64,000 bases of DNA from Segetibacter koreensis DSM 18137 (lineage in GTDB: Bacteria; Bacteroidota; Bacteroidia; Chitinophagales; Chitinophagaceae). The position numbers and the translations under genes are program-made. The DNA lies in NCBI RefSeq assembly GCF_000374045.1, contig NZ_KB893316.1, positions 62,001 through 126,000 on the forward strand. The letters are read 5' to 3'. Below the pieces are notes generated by a model. The model did no database searches. It was given only the letters and a program-made list of their open reading frames with translations, and was not told the origin of the DNA. This document shows, one piece after another, positions 18,253 through 27,700 of this stretch (positions are counted from its first letter, which is position 1; every line of letters begins with the position of its first letter).

Positions 18253-19176
18253 CTATTGATTATTCTTTGTCATCTGCCATTCACGTCCTGGTTCGTCTAC
18301 TCTGAAAGTCTCTATGTTTTGCTGATCCTGTAGCGTAACATATGCTGTGCGACCGTCTTGTCCGCCAAAAGCAATATTGCTGGGAAGTTTTCCGATTAAA
18401 GTAATCTCTTTTAAAAGCTTGCCTTCCGGCGATACTTTTGCTACGACGCCTTTTCCGTGCCGGCAGATATATAAATTTCCTTTGGTATCACATCGCATTC
18501 CATCCATACCAAAATCAGGGAATTGAATTAATAACCTTTTATTACTGATTTTTCCATCTTCAGATAAATCATATACCCATACTTTGCGCTGAACAGACTC
18601 ATTTACATACAATCTTTTATTATCAGGGCTAACTTCTATTCCATTTGCAGTTCCCATATTATCTTCCAGTAAAGTTACTTTGCCGTCATTTCCAATAGTC
18701 CAGATGCGGCCGGTTCCTGCTTTCCAATTCGGATCGCTTGCATATAACCGGTCTCTGCTGTCAATTGCTATGTCATTCGGCTGACTCATCGAATCTTCAT
18801 GTGCAAATACGGTTAGTTGTTTTGTGCCCATATCTACTTTTAGTATATTATGATTAGTATAGTCCGCAATGTACATCTCACCCTTGCTGTTAAAACGGAT
18901 GCCATTACCGATACTTTTATTGGGCAGCTCGACAAAAATGCTTGCTTGTCCTGATGGAGTTACCATGCCGACGGTACCTTCATGTTCATAATTTACTGCG
19001 TATAACATCCCGGCTTTATCTACCGCTGGTCCTTCTGCACCAGAGGTAAAACTCTTTGCAGGGGTAAATGCTGTTGACTTAAATAGTTCGCCTGCATCAG
19101 CAGTTTTATGGGAAGCATTACATGAAATAGCTGTAAGAATAATTAAAAACTTTGCAACAAGAAACGATGTTTTCAT
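18253..19176 (-). CDS. SMP-30/gluconolactonase-family lipoprotein
   Basis: A 307-residue six-bladed-propeller protein of the SMP-30/gluconolactonase/LRE family, which hydrolyses sugar lactones with a Ca2+ or Zn2+ ion. The N-terminus ends in LTAISC, a lipobox, so it should be anchored in the membrane and exposed outside the cytoplasm. The usual metal ligands are visible as Glu in GAEGPAVD, Asn in SQPNDIAID and Asp in GMDGMRCD. Placed among sugar-dehydrogenase-like genes, it would open the lactone they produce. It reads towards the 18204-18248 terminator. Some relatives are strictosidine-synthase-like or other propeller hydrolases, so the substrate is not fixed. Confidence 0.83.
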   Translation of the reverse strand: MKTSFLVAKFLIILTAISCNASHKTADAGELFKSTAFTPAKSFTSGAEGPAVDKAGMLYAVNYEHEGTVGMVTPSGQASIFVELPNKSIGNGIRFNSKGEMYIADYTNHNILKVDMGTKQLTVFAHEDSMSQPNDIAIDSRDRLYASDPNWKAGTGRIWTIGNDGKVTLLEDNMGTANGIEVSPDNKRLYVNESVQRKVWVYDLSEDGKISNKRLLIQFPDFGMDGMRCDTKGNLYICRHGKGVVAKVSPEGKLLKEITLIGKLPSNIAFGGQDGRTAYVTLQDQQNIETFRVDEPGREWQMTKNNQ

Positions 19177-19317
19177 AAGAAAATATTTTCTTTAGTGTTT
19201 TTGCTTTTAGTATCATGATAGAATAGATAAGTAAAAGTATGAAGTATAGTTCGGTTAAAGCAATGATAGTACAAGAGTCTGACCGTAACTAAAGCAGAGT
19301 GAAGTTTTTGTGCTTGT

Positions 19318-19361
19318 AAACAAAAAGTTCCTAAAGAAAAAATCTTTGGGAACTTTTGTTT
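19318..19361 (-). terminator. Terminator of the amidohydrolase (copy 2) transcript
   Basis: Arms AAACAAAAAGTTCC and GGAACTTTTGTTT pair with one bulged A. The structure lies 56 bases beyond the minus-strand stop at 19417 and is followed in that direction by TTTACAAG. Confidence 0.6.
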
Positions 19362-19416
19362 GAACTACTACAAAATCTGTTTATTATTTTACAACATTAC
19401 TTTTTTATAAAAAAGT

Positions 19417-20688
19417 TTAATGACCAGAAGCCTTGGCATCAGTGAGCACAATTGGGGTAGCAATACCATTTAAATCATAAACAATTTTTCCTCCTCTGAT
19501 AGTCATTTCGCATTCAAAATTTTGTTTTGCATTTACCTTATAACCCATTCTATCCCATAGACCAAAGTCTCCCTGCCGCATATTTAATACGGCAATATCT
19601 GCAACTGCGCCGACAGAAAGATTGCCTAATTCTTCATGTTTTATAGCTTGTGCAGGTGCCCATGTACCTGCTTTTATTACCGCCGGAACATCCATCCCCA
19701 TAGCTACAAAAGTTGACATTACATTCAGCATATCTTTCATAGCTGCATTCATACTTCCGGTATGTAAATCTGTACTCATTGTATTAGGAAAAAAACCGGC
19801 TTTTATAGCGGGTAATGCCTGTCGAAAATCAAAGCTTCCTCCACCATAACCTACATCAAAAATAATCCCCTTCTTCTGAGCATCCTTTACAAAAGGCTTT
19901 AATTGCCTGCTTTTTAAGTCGACAATAGGATCTCGCCTGTCTAATTCGGTAAAGGTGTGTGTGTAAATATCACCCGGGCGTAGATGTTTGAAAAAAAGAT
20001 CTTCTATAGAGAGTGGGGGATGAGTATCGTCGCCGCCAAAATCAACTATGACCGGTATGTCAGCTAACTTTCCTGCTTCTACCGCCCGGTCTACAGGTGT
20101 CCATTCTGCGGCTTCATAATGAGCAACTTTAAATCCAACGATATAATCTTTATACTGCCGTGCTGCATTGGCAGATAATTTTGAATTCATATCATTTGCA
20201 TCCTGTTCATAAGCTCCGCCTCTCATGCCCTCGCCCACAATATTTAAAAAAGACAATACGCGGGTGTAAGAGTGATCAATAATATTTTTCTTAAACGTAG
20301 GGAATGATTTCCAACCTGCACCACCGCAATCTACAACTGTAGTGACACCAACGCGGAAAGTGAAGCCATCAGGAGGAAGGGCATCAAGGCCGTTACTGAG
20401 GTAATGATCTGGTTCTGTGCCGGCAAAAACATGCTCATGCATATCAATCAAACCAGGGGTAACATATTTGCCTTTTGCATCAACAACCTGCCGACCCTGC
20501 CTGGCATCAATGTTTTTAGCTACTAAAGCAATTTTGCCATCATTGACTGCTACATCCATTATACCATTGATATTGTTTTTAGCGTCGATTACATGCCCGC
20601 CTTTTATTACGATATTATAGGTTTGACACTTTAGAATAGTTATAAACAGGAATAGCAAAGAAAAAAGTAAAAATGATTTTTTTAGCAT
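19417..20688 (-). CDS. Exported amidohydrolase/deacetylase-family metallohydrolase (copy 2)
   Basis: A 423-residue paralogue of the enzyme at 15087-16373, matching it over nearly the whole length (shared LNIVGEGMRGG, VGFKVAHYE, EELGNLSVG). It has a signal peptide (MLKKSFLLFSLLFLFITILK). The metal motif is HEH (GLIDMHEHVF) where copy 1 has HSH; the Lys (GFKVAH), His (YTHTF) and Asp (STDLHTGS) are kept. It lies 84 bases downstream of the SelA-fold PLP enzyme gene on the same strand, the classic pairing for this family, so the two probably act in sequence: deacylation, then ammonia elimination. Substrate inferred, not shown. Confidence 0.87.
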   Translation of the reverse strand: MLKKSFLLFSLLFLFITILKCQTYNIVIKGGHVIDAKNNINGIMDVAVNDGKIALVAKNIDARQGRQVVDAKGKYVTPGLIDMHEHVFAGTEPDHYLSNGLDALPPDGFTFRVGVTTVVDCGGAGWKSFPTFKKNIIDHSYTRVLSFLNIVGEGMRGGAYEQDANDMNSKLSANAARQYKDYIVGFKVAHYEAAEWTPVDRAVEAGKLADIPVIVDFGGDDTHPPLSIEDLFFKHLRPGDIYTHTFTELDRRDPIVDLKSRQLKPFVKDAQKKGIIFDVGYGGGSFDFRQALPAIKAGFFPNTMSTDLHTGSMNAAMKDMLNVMSTFVAMGMDVPAVIKAGTWAPAQAIKHEELGNLSVGAVADIAVLNMRQGDFGLWDRMGYKVNAKQNFECEMTIRGGKIVYDLNGIATPIVLTDAKASGH

Positions 20689-20772
20689 TTGTATAATTTA
20701 AAATCAAATTTTTTATAGGAAAGTGTGAAAATCTGTGAGTTTTCGAAAACTAGTAAAATAAATTTTTATGAT

Positions 20773-21990
20773 CTAAGCTGATGCTTTTGTCAGCTCTTCA
20801 TTTATCCTGGTTGCTACAATTTTTTCCTGACCGGGCTTCAACATAAAAACAGTTATATTGATGGTATTGTCAGCAAAACTCATTACTTCGATTGACGGAT
20901 TACCCTCCCTTAATCTTGCCTGCAAATCTTTAGGTGTTGTTTTAACTACAGACGTATCCCACGAAATTTTTAAAGCAGGAGTGTGGTTTGCGATGGGAGG
21001 CACCGTAACTTCTGTGGTTACACCTTTTACTTTTTTTGCAGCGTTTTCAATGATTGCTATTTTTTCTTCCCATTCCTTCCATTCTTTCTCATGGTCTTGC
21101 TTTACATACCGGTCTAATGCAGCATACATACCTAATATTTCCTCTTTGTTTACTTTCATTCCACGACCTATATTACCGCCTCGGGGAGGAGCGCTGAGAC
21201 GGGCAGCAGCAACAAGGTCTTTTTTGCCATAAAGCAAGCCTGCGCTTTGTGGTCCCCGTATTGCTTTACCACCTGAAACACAGATGAGATCAAACCCCAT
21301 TTCACTATACTTCCAAAGATTTTCTACCGGTGGAATATCTGCAGCTATATCAATTATAGTAGGAATATTATGCTTTTTTGCTACTTCAAGCCATTCTTTG
21401 TGTAAAATCTTACCATGAGGTGTGCTTTCATTTAAAAAATACATTAAAGCCGTTTTTGCATTTATAGCTTTTTCCAAGTCATCCATTGTTTCAACGACCA
21501 CAGGTTTAATACCGGTGTTGGTAAGTGCATGAATGTAATCGTGATTATGTCCTTTCTGTACAATTACTTCATTTTTTTCAAAACTGTCAACATTTGGTAG
21601 CTGTGCCACTTTTTCAAGGTCCATTCCGGTAAGTACTCCTGCAGTCCCTAATACCAGTGCCGACCAACAGCCTGCTGTTACCATAGCAGCCTCTGCGTGA
21701 CATAAAGCTGCAATTTTTTCTCCCGCTTTATCCTGTACTTCATCGTACATAATAAATTCTTTTGACGAACTATTAATAGCTTCCATCACTTCATCTGGCA
21801 TTAGCGAAGCAGTCATAAACGTGTATGTACCGGCAGCGTTTATAAAAGTACGCAGACCTAATTCTTTTACCATGTCACGTTTAGGTTTGTTAGATGGGGC
21901 TGCAATCGCTGATTTAAATGGAACAGCTGAGATAGCTGCACCTGTTAATGGTCCTAAAGAAAAATACTTTAAAAGGTCCCTGCGTTTCAT
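20773..21990 (-). CDS. Tat-exported SelA/DgaE-like PLP-dependent enzyme
   Basis: A 405-residue fold-type I PLP enzyme of the selenocysteine-synthase-like group that includes D-glucosaminate-6-phosphate ammonia-lyase. Lys242 in CVSGGKAIRGP is the expected Schiff-base lysine and Asp214 in TIIDIAADIPP the residue under the pyridine ring; NAAGTYTFM near residue 51 is a family signature. It begins MKRRDLLKYF, a textbook twin-arginine motif (RRDLLK), then a hydrophobic stretch ending near AIAA, so it should be exported folded with its cofactor. The neighbouring amidohydrolase and the exported RidA at 14406 fit a deacylase, ammonia-lyase, imine-hydrolase series. True aminotransferase activity is unlikely for this subgroup. 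Confidence 0.86.
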   Translation of the reverse strand: MKRRDLLKYFSLGPLTGAAISAVPFKSAIAAPSNKPKRDMVKELGLRTFINAAGTYTFMTASLMPDEVMEAINSSSKEFIMYDEVQDKAGEKIAALCHAEAAMVTAGCWSALVLGTAGVLTGMDLEKVAQLPNVDSFEKNEVIVQKGHNHDYIHALTNTGIKPVVVETMDDLEKAINAKTALMYFLNESTPHGKILHKEWLEVAKKHNIPTIIDIAADIPPVENLWKYSEMGFDLICVSGGKAIRGPQSAGLLYGKKDLVAAARLSAPPRGGNIGRGMKVNKEEILGMYAALDRYVKQDHEKEWKEWEEKIAIIENAAKKVKGVTTEVTVPPIANHTPALKISWDTSVVKTTPKDLQARLREGNPSIEVMSFADNTINITVFMLKPGQEKIVATRINEELTKASA

Positions 21991-22350
21991 CGTTATTTTT
22001 TTAATTTATTTAGAATAATAAATGCTTTTACTGCGCTTAAACTTATTATTTAAAATCTCTGTAAAAGGTATGACAGGTTTATGTAAGAAAACTGAAAAAT
22101 TACTTTTAAATGATGAAGAAAAGAAGTTATCCTCTTCTTGATCATCTACAGTTTTATGGGGTATTCCAACATACTCTTGTTAATAAATTATCGTTTTTTG
22201 CCTCTGAAACACCTTGTCTTTTCAATCCTTCTGAGTATTTGCGGTCTGTCTGTCTGCTTTAAAGTTATCGGTATCGAAAATTTTTGAAACATTTTGTCAT
22301 CTGTATCATTTCCCGAAATGCACATTTTTATTACTGCAATATTTCCAATA
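21991..22350. other. Intergenic region within the minus-strand arm
   Basis: 360 bases between the cytochrome-dehydrogenase stop and the PLP-enzyme start. A 45-codon minus-strand frame (22188-22325) begins with an ATG and is Lys/Arg-rich, but no family or promoter supports it. No terminator was seen, so read-through between the two genes is possible. Confidence 0.4.
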
Positions 22351-24153
22351 TCAGTTTTTACTGGCAATTTTTTTGGAATTTGTTTTTACTTTTCCGCTTT
22401 CATCTTTCGGAAGTGTTATTTTCCATATATCGCCCCCTTTGCCGCCGTATGAAATAATATATACTTCATTTCCTATCATCACCGCATCTGTTGGTTCTTT
22501 AAAACCTTCAACAATACGGGTGGTCTTAACAAAATAATTATCAGAAGCCTTGTCATATGTCAATTGCAAGTGTAATAAATCTTCACCCTCATTCGTAAAA
22601 GGCCTCATCATAGAGGAAGTAGCCCCTAATGAGTAGCGAATCACAAAGCCATCACCCTTAAAGTCTTTTCCAAGAATTTTTTTATTATCAAAAAATAAAC
22701 CCAGGGGACTGCAATGTGCAGTAAAAGTGCTGACAGTAACACCTGTTATATCTCCGTCCAGTATTTTTCCTGAATGTCCCCGGTACTCATTTGCATCTGG
22801 TCCTAAATTTTGCACGCCTGGTGAAAAAGTAACACCTGCAGGAATTTTTGGAAATGTTGGATCAGTATGAAAATATTTTACTTCCCACGAGTGAGAAGTT
22901 CTGTTGATAAAGGGATCGGTGTTAGGATCTGGTTTCCAGTCATTGTACTGTTGCGGATTTTCAATACCACCCATTATCCAGGGAAAACCATAATGATGAT
23001 TTTGTCTTATCCAAAACATATCTTCCGGCATATCGTAATCAGCAGAGTTAGAAACGGCAAAAAGATTGCCCTGGGGATCAAAAGCAAGGTCGTAAGCATT
23101 GCGTATGCCTTCTGCATAAAGATAACCATCGGCAAGTAATTTTGCTTTGTCATCTGTTAATAACACGTCTTTTGCATCAACAGGAAACCTGAAAATTTTG
23201 GAGGTAAGGTTATTGTCGCGGGCATTTGGATATAATCCTCCATTATCCTGCACTTCTCCATGATCTGTTCTTGCACCGCTGTTTACATAAATATATTTGC
23301 CATCAGGACTTACTTCTAATGCATTCCACCCATGATCGAAAATTGTTTTGTTTGAACCATAATCGACTGTATTGAAAACCTCCGTCATTTCAGCCGGCTT
23401 TGAGGGATACAAATTGTAGCGCACCATTCTTCCTTTAGTACTCTTGTTATCATTTGTACTAACATTGCCGCATAAAAAAAGGCTGTTGTTTAAAAACGCC
23501 GCACCTTGTAATCTCGGAATTCCGTGGTCTTTAGCTGTGAAAATTTTCTCTGCCTTCGGTTGCCCGTTTTTTAAATTTTTTATCTGAAAAACATTGCCAT
23601 CAAAAGTCGTATACCATAGATCGCCGGTGACGGGATTGTGCAAGATCCGTACAGCAAATGAATCAACTTCCATTATGTGATCAACTTTTATATCTGGCCG
23701 CAATGCCTTTGGTGGATTTGAAGAAGCCTTAATATCTGGAATTTTCCTGATAAAAGACACAAGTTGCCAGCGTTGTTCTTCTGATAATGAATTTTTAAAG
23801 GCAGGCATAGGTCCACGGCCGTTACTTAATTTATAAAATATAGCTCCGTCTGTTTGCTTCTGCACTCTGTCTCTATGAAAATTTGCAGGCTTTGGATCAA
23901 AACCTGAACCTGCTGCACCATCTCCAAAACCTGTTTCTCCATGGCAGGTTCTGCAATAAATGTTGTAAAGGTTGTGTCCTTTTTCTTCCATCTCCATAGT
24001 ATTCTTAAATGGGCTTTTTAACTCATTTGCATCTGCTGGAGCAGTCCAGTTTTTATCAGGTGTCTTTGATGAATTACAGGCAACAAATTCTACAATAATA
24101 AAAAGATAAAAACAACCTATTAATAAAAAAGCTTTTAGCCTTTTATTCTGCAT
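22351..24153 (-). CDS. Cytochrome c fused to sugar-dehydrogenase-like beta-propeller (lipoprotein)
   Basis: A 600-residue lipoprotein: the N-terminal hydrophobic segment ends in EFVAC (Cys26). Residues 45-145 are a cytochrome c domain with CRTCH (Cys67, Cys70, His71) and a distal Met in GRGPMPAFKN. The rest is a sorbosone/PQQ glucose dehydrogenase-like propeller, with LEVSPDGKYIYVNSGARTDH and DLAFDPQGNLFAVSNSADYD. It should oxidise a sugar or sugar alcohol at the outer face of a membrane and deliver electrons through its own haem. The domain order is opposite to that of 16417-18177. It is the most upstream gene of the minus-strand arm. Confidence 0.85.
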   Translation of the reverse strand: MQNKRLKAFLLIGCFYLFIIVEFVACNSSKTPDKNWTAPADANELKSPFKNTMEMEEKGHNLYNIYCRTCHGETGFGDGAAGSGFDPKPANFHRDRVQKQTDGAIFYKLSNGRGPMPAFKNSLSEEQRWQLVSFIRKIPDIKASSNPPKALRPDIKVDHIMEVDSFAVRILHNPVTGDLWYTTFDGNVFQIKNLKNGQPKAEKIFTAKDHGIPRLQGAAFLNNSLFLCGNVSTNDNKSTKGRMVRYNLYPSKPAEMTEVFNTVDYGSNKTIFDHGWNALEVSPDGKYIYVNSGARTDHGEVQDNGGLYPNARDNNLTSKIFRFPVDAKDVLLTDDKAKLLADGYLYAEGIRNAYDLAFDPQGNLFAVSNSADYDMPEDMFWIRQNHHYGFPWIMGGIENPQQYNDWKPDPNTDPFINRTSHSWEVKYFHTDPTFPKIPAGVTFSPGVQNLGPDANEYRGHSGKILDGDITGVTVSTFTAHCSPLGLFFDNKKILGKDFKGDGFVIRYSLGATSSMMRPFTNEGEDLLHLQLTYDKASDNYFVKTTRIVEGFKEPTDAVMIGNEVYIISYGGKGGDIWKITLPKDESGKVKTNSKKIASKN

Positions 24154-24754
24154 AATTTTTTATTTGATTTAAATATTTTACTAGCTACTTTTTTTATAGC
24201 ATAAAAGTTAGCGTAATCTCAAATACTGATAACATGACACTTGCTGTATTGATAAGAATAAATGTAATTGCACGACTGAACATCAGGGTAGATTAGTATG
24301 TAAAGAATACATAAATAAAGTCATTACGGGCAATTGAATAAATTCTATCTTTCGATGGATTTATGCGAATAGCAATTCGTCAATCTTTTAATCCCTAAAC
24401 GAAAAATACAACAGAAATTCAAACACAGCTAAATTTATTTTTTAAATTCTCTAATAAAATTTCCGCAATCGTTTGCATTGTTTTTTATACAAAATATTCA
24501 CGGTAATTATGCTTACTTCATATAAGCATAACTGTTTTACCTGGTACTGGTAATAATCGATAGAAAATAATAGTGTTCACCTTTTGATATTTAGAGTACT
24601 TTAATTCCACTTGTAGATTTTACAGTTACAGTACTGAAGTTTTAGATAATAAATGTAGTCAGAATATTATTAGAACTTATATTTAAAAAACCATTCTTAA
24701 AAATTGTAATGAAGTTAGCTTAGGTATTTTAAGATTATAAAACCAACCGGAACG
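24154..24754. other. Divergent promoter region
   Basis: 601 very AT-rich bases between the divergent cytochrome-dehydrogenase and DUF5107 genes. No gene was seen. It holds the inverted repeat at 24507-24531 and presumably both promoters. Confidence 0.5.
24507..24531. promoter_or_regulatory. Perfect 9-bp inverted repeat, candidate operator
   Basis: TTATGCTTA (24507-24515) and TAAGCATAA (24523-24531) are exact inverted copies with a 7-base spacer. The position between divergent genes, 223 bases before the DUF5107 start, and the lack of a following T run favour a regulator site over a terminator. Confidence 0.4.
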
Positions 24755-27700
24755 ATGAATAAATTGACAATAGCTTTACCACTCTTTCTTTTGACATCGC
24801 TGCTATCTACAGCTCAGCAAAAAGCTACTATTAAAGAGACTACAAAAGTTTTTAAAACGTATCCCTTTTCTGACCCAGACCCCATACCTCAAATGGGAAA
24901 AATATATCCATATTTCAGGTTTGATGGTTATACAAATACACCTGTTCAAAAAGAATGGAAAGTGGTCGAAATGGAAAATGATTATATTAAGATATTAATA
25001 ATGCCAGAGGTAGGTGGTAAGATTTGGTCAGCAATAGAGAAGTCAACGGGTAAGTCTTTTATCTATTACAATCATACAGTAAAGTTTCGCGATGTGGGAA
25101 TGCGTGGACCGTGGACCAGTGGAGGAATTGAACCTAATTATGGTATTATAGGACATACGCCCAATTGCGCCACGCCTGTAGATTATACAACTATTAAAAA
25201 AGCCGACGGAAGTGTTAGTTGTGTAATAGGAGTTCTGGATTTACTTACCAGGACATCGTGGCGAATTGATATTAATTTGCCTAAAGACAAGGCCTATCTT
25301 ACCACAACTTCTTTCTGGTATAATTCATCAGCTTTAGAACAACCATATTATACGTGGATGAATACAGGCCTTAAAGCCAGTGGAAATCTTGAATTCATTT
25401 ATCCGGGAACAAAGTATATAGGACATGCCGGCGAATACAGCGATTGGCCAATCAATAAACAAAATGGCAAGAACATTTCATTTTATGAGAATAATGATTT
25501 TGGCGGCCCAAAGTCTTACCACGTTTTTGGAAAGTATACTGACTTCTTCGGAGGCTACTATCATGACGACGATTTTGGAATGGGCAGGTACTCCAATCAC
25601 GATGATAAACCAGGAAAAAAAATATGGATATGGGGCTTATCAAATGAAGGAATGATTTGGGAAAAACTTCTTACAGATACAGATGGACAATATGTAGAGG
25701 TACAGAGTGGACGATCATTTAACCAGGCTGCGGAACAAAGTACATTCACTCCTTTTAAACACAAAGGGTTTTTGCCAAAGACAACGGATGTATGGACCGA
25801 ATATTGGTTTCCTGTTTTAAAGACCAAAGGCTTTGTCGCTGCAAATAATTATGGTGCTCTTAACCTGAAACAAGAAAATGGATTTTTAAAGATATATTTC
25901 TCGCCATTACAAAAAATAGATGATGCATTGGTTATAAGAGATGGAGATAAAATTTTCTATTCAAAAACACTGCAATTACATACCCTGCAGGTGTTTAAAG
26001 ATTCTGTAAAGATTAATACTATCCCAACGCAGCTAAAAGCAACACTTGGAAATAATAAACTTCAATATGATGCAGCTCCTACAGCCAATGTAATTAGCCG
26101 CCCTGTTCAAAGTCCATCTGATTTTGACTGGAACACTGCTTACGGCCTATACCTGCAGGGAAGAGAAGATATACGTCAAAAATATTATGTACCGGCAGAG
26201 AATAAATTAAGGGAATCCCTGCAAAAAGAGCCGTATTATGTACCCGCCCTTACAAGCCTTGCAATGGTGTTGTATAGAAATATGCAGTATGATTCTGCTT
26301 TAAGCGTAGTAAAAAAAGCTTTGTCTGTAGATACATATGATGAAGCGAGTAATTATTATTATGGGCTTATAAATAATAAATTAGGAAACCTAACAGATGC
26401 TAAGGATGGATTTGACCTGGCTGCAATGGGAGCAGAGTATCGAAGCGCTGCTTATGTAGCCCTTGCAAACATATATTTTAAAGAAAATGAATTAACAAAA
26501 GCTACAGAATATGCAAACAAAAGTATTGCTTATAATCGTTATGCCATTGACGCCTATCAACTACTCGCTATAATTCATCGTGAGCAAAAAAATCAGAATG
26601 CGGCAATGAAAATACTTGATACCATTCAGAGGTACGATCCTCTTAATCATTTTGCCGGCTTTGAAAAGTTTCTGTGGAAGCCTACAGAAGAAAATAAAAA
26701 AGCGTTTACCGGTTTAATAAGAAGTGAAATGCCGACAGAGACTTTTCTTGAATTAGCGATATGGTATAATAATGCAGGTAGAAGAAATGATGCCGCAAAA
26801 TTATTAAAGAGTTCTCCTTCAAATGCTGAAGTATTGTACTGGCAGGCATTCCTTGAAAACAGACCATTAAATGTTTCTCTGATTCATCCCGACATGGTTT
26901 TTCCCTTTCGCCCTGAAACTGCTGACGTATTGAAAGGTTTATTGCAGAAAAATGATAATTGGCTTATAAAATATCACTTGGCGCTCATTGAGTGGAACTA
27001 TAATAACATAGAGTCAGCAAAACAGCTTTTTGAGCAAATTGGAAACACGCCTGACTATCCGCCCTTTTATGCTGCAAGAGCCAATTTTAATATGACGAAC
27101 GACAGCAGTATAGTATTAAATGACTTGCAGCAGGCAAGGAAAATGGATAAAAACCAATGGCGCTATGGCAAAAACCTGGTAAACTACTATTTATCGCACA
27201 GAAATTATAACATGGCCTTGCAGGTTGCAGAAGAATGTAAAAGCCAGTTTAAAGGAAATTTTATTTTAGACATGCTGTATGCTAAAACACTGTTACAAAA
27301 CAAAAAATATGCTGAAGCAAATAACTTACTTAAAACAATGCGGATACTTCCAAACGAAGGAGCTACAGGGGGCAGACAATTGTATAAAGAAACGCAACTA
27401 ATGTTGGCACTTCAGCAAATGAAGATTGGTGATTATGCCAAAGCACTCCAATATATAGATTCTGCAAGAATATGGCCTGAAAACCTTGGAGTGGGTAAAC
27501 CATATAGTGAGGATATAGATGAAAGGCTGGAAGATTGGCTTGCCTACGAAAGTTATACAAAACAGGGAAACGCGACAGCGGCAAAGGAAATGCTGGATAA
27601 AATACTTTCAAAGCCAGCAAATGGTTCATCCGTGAATAATCTTGTTAGTGCCTGGGCTTTACAAAAAACAGGAAAAGACAAGCAGGCAAAAAAGCTTTTA

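Noticed and set aside
22188-22325. 45-codon minus-strand frame after the cytochrome-dehydrogenase gene
   Set aside because: It has an ATG and a Lys/Arg-rich end but no promoter, signal or family; not enough to call a gene.
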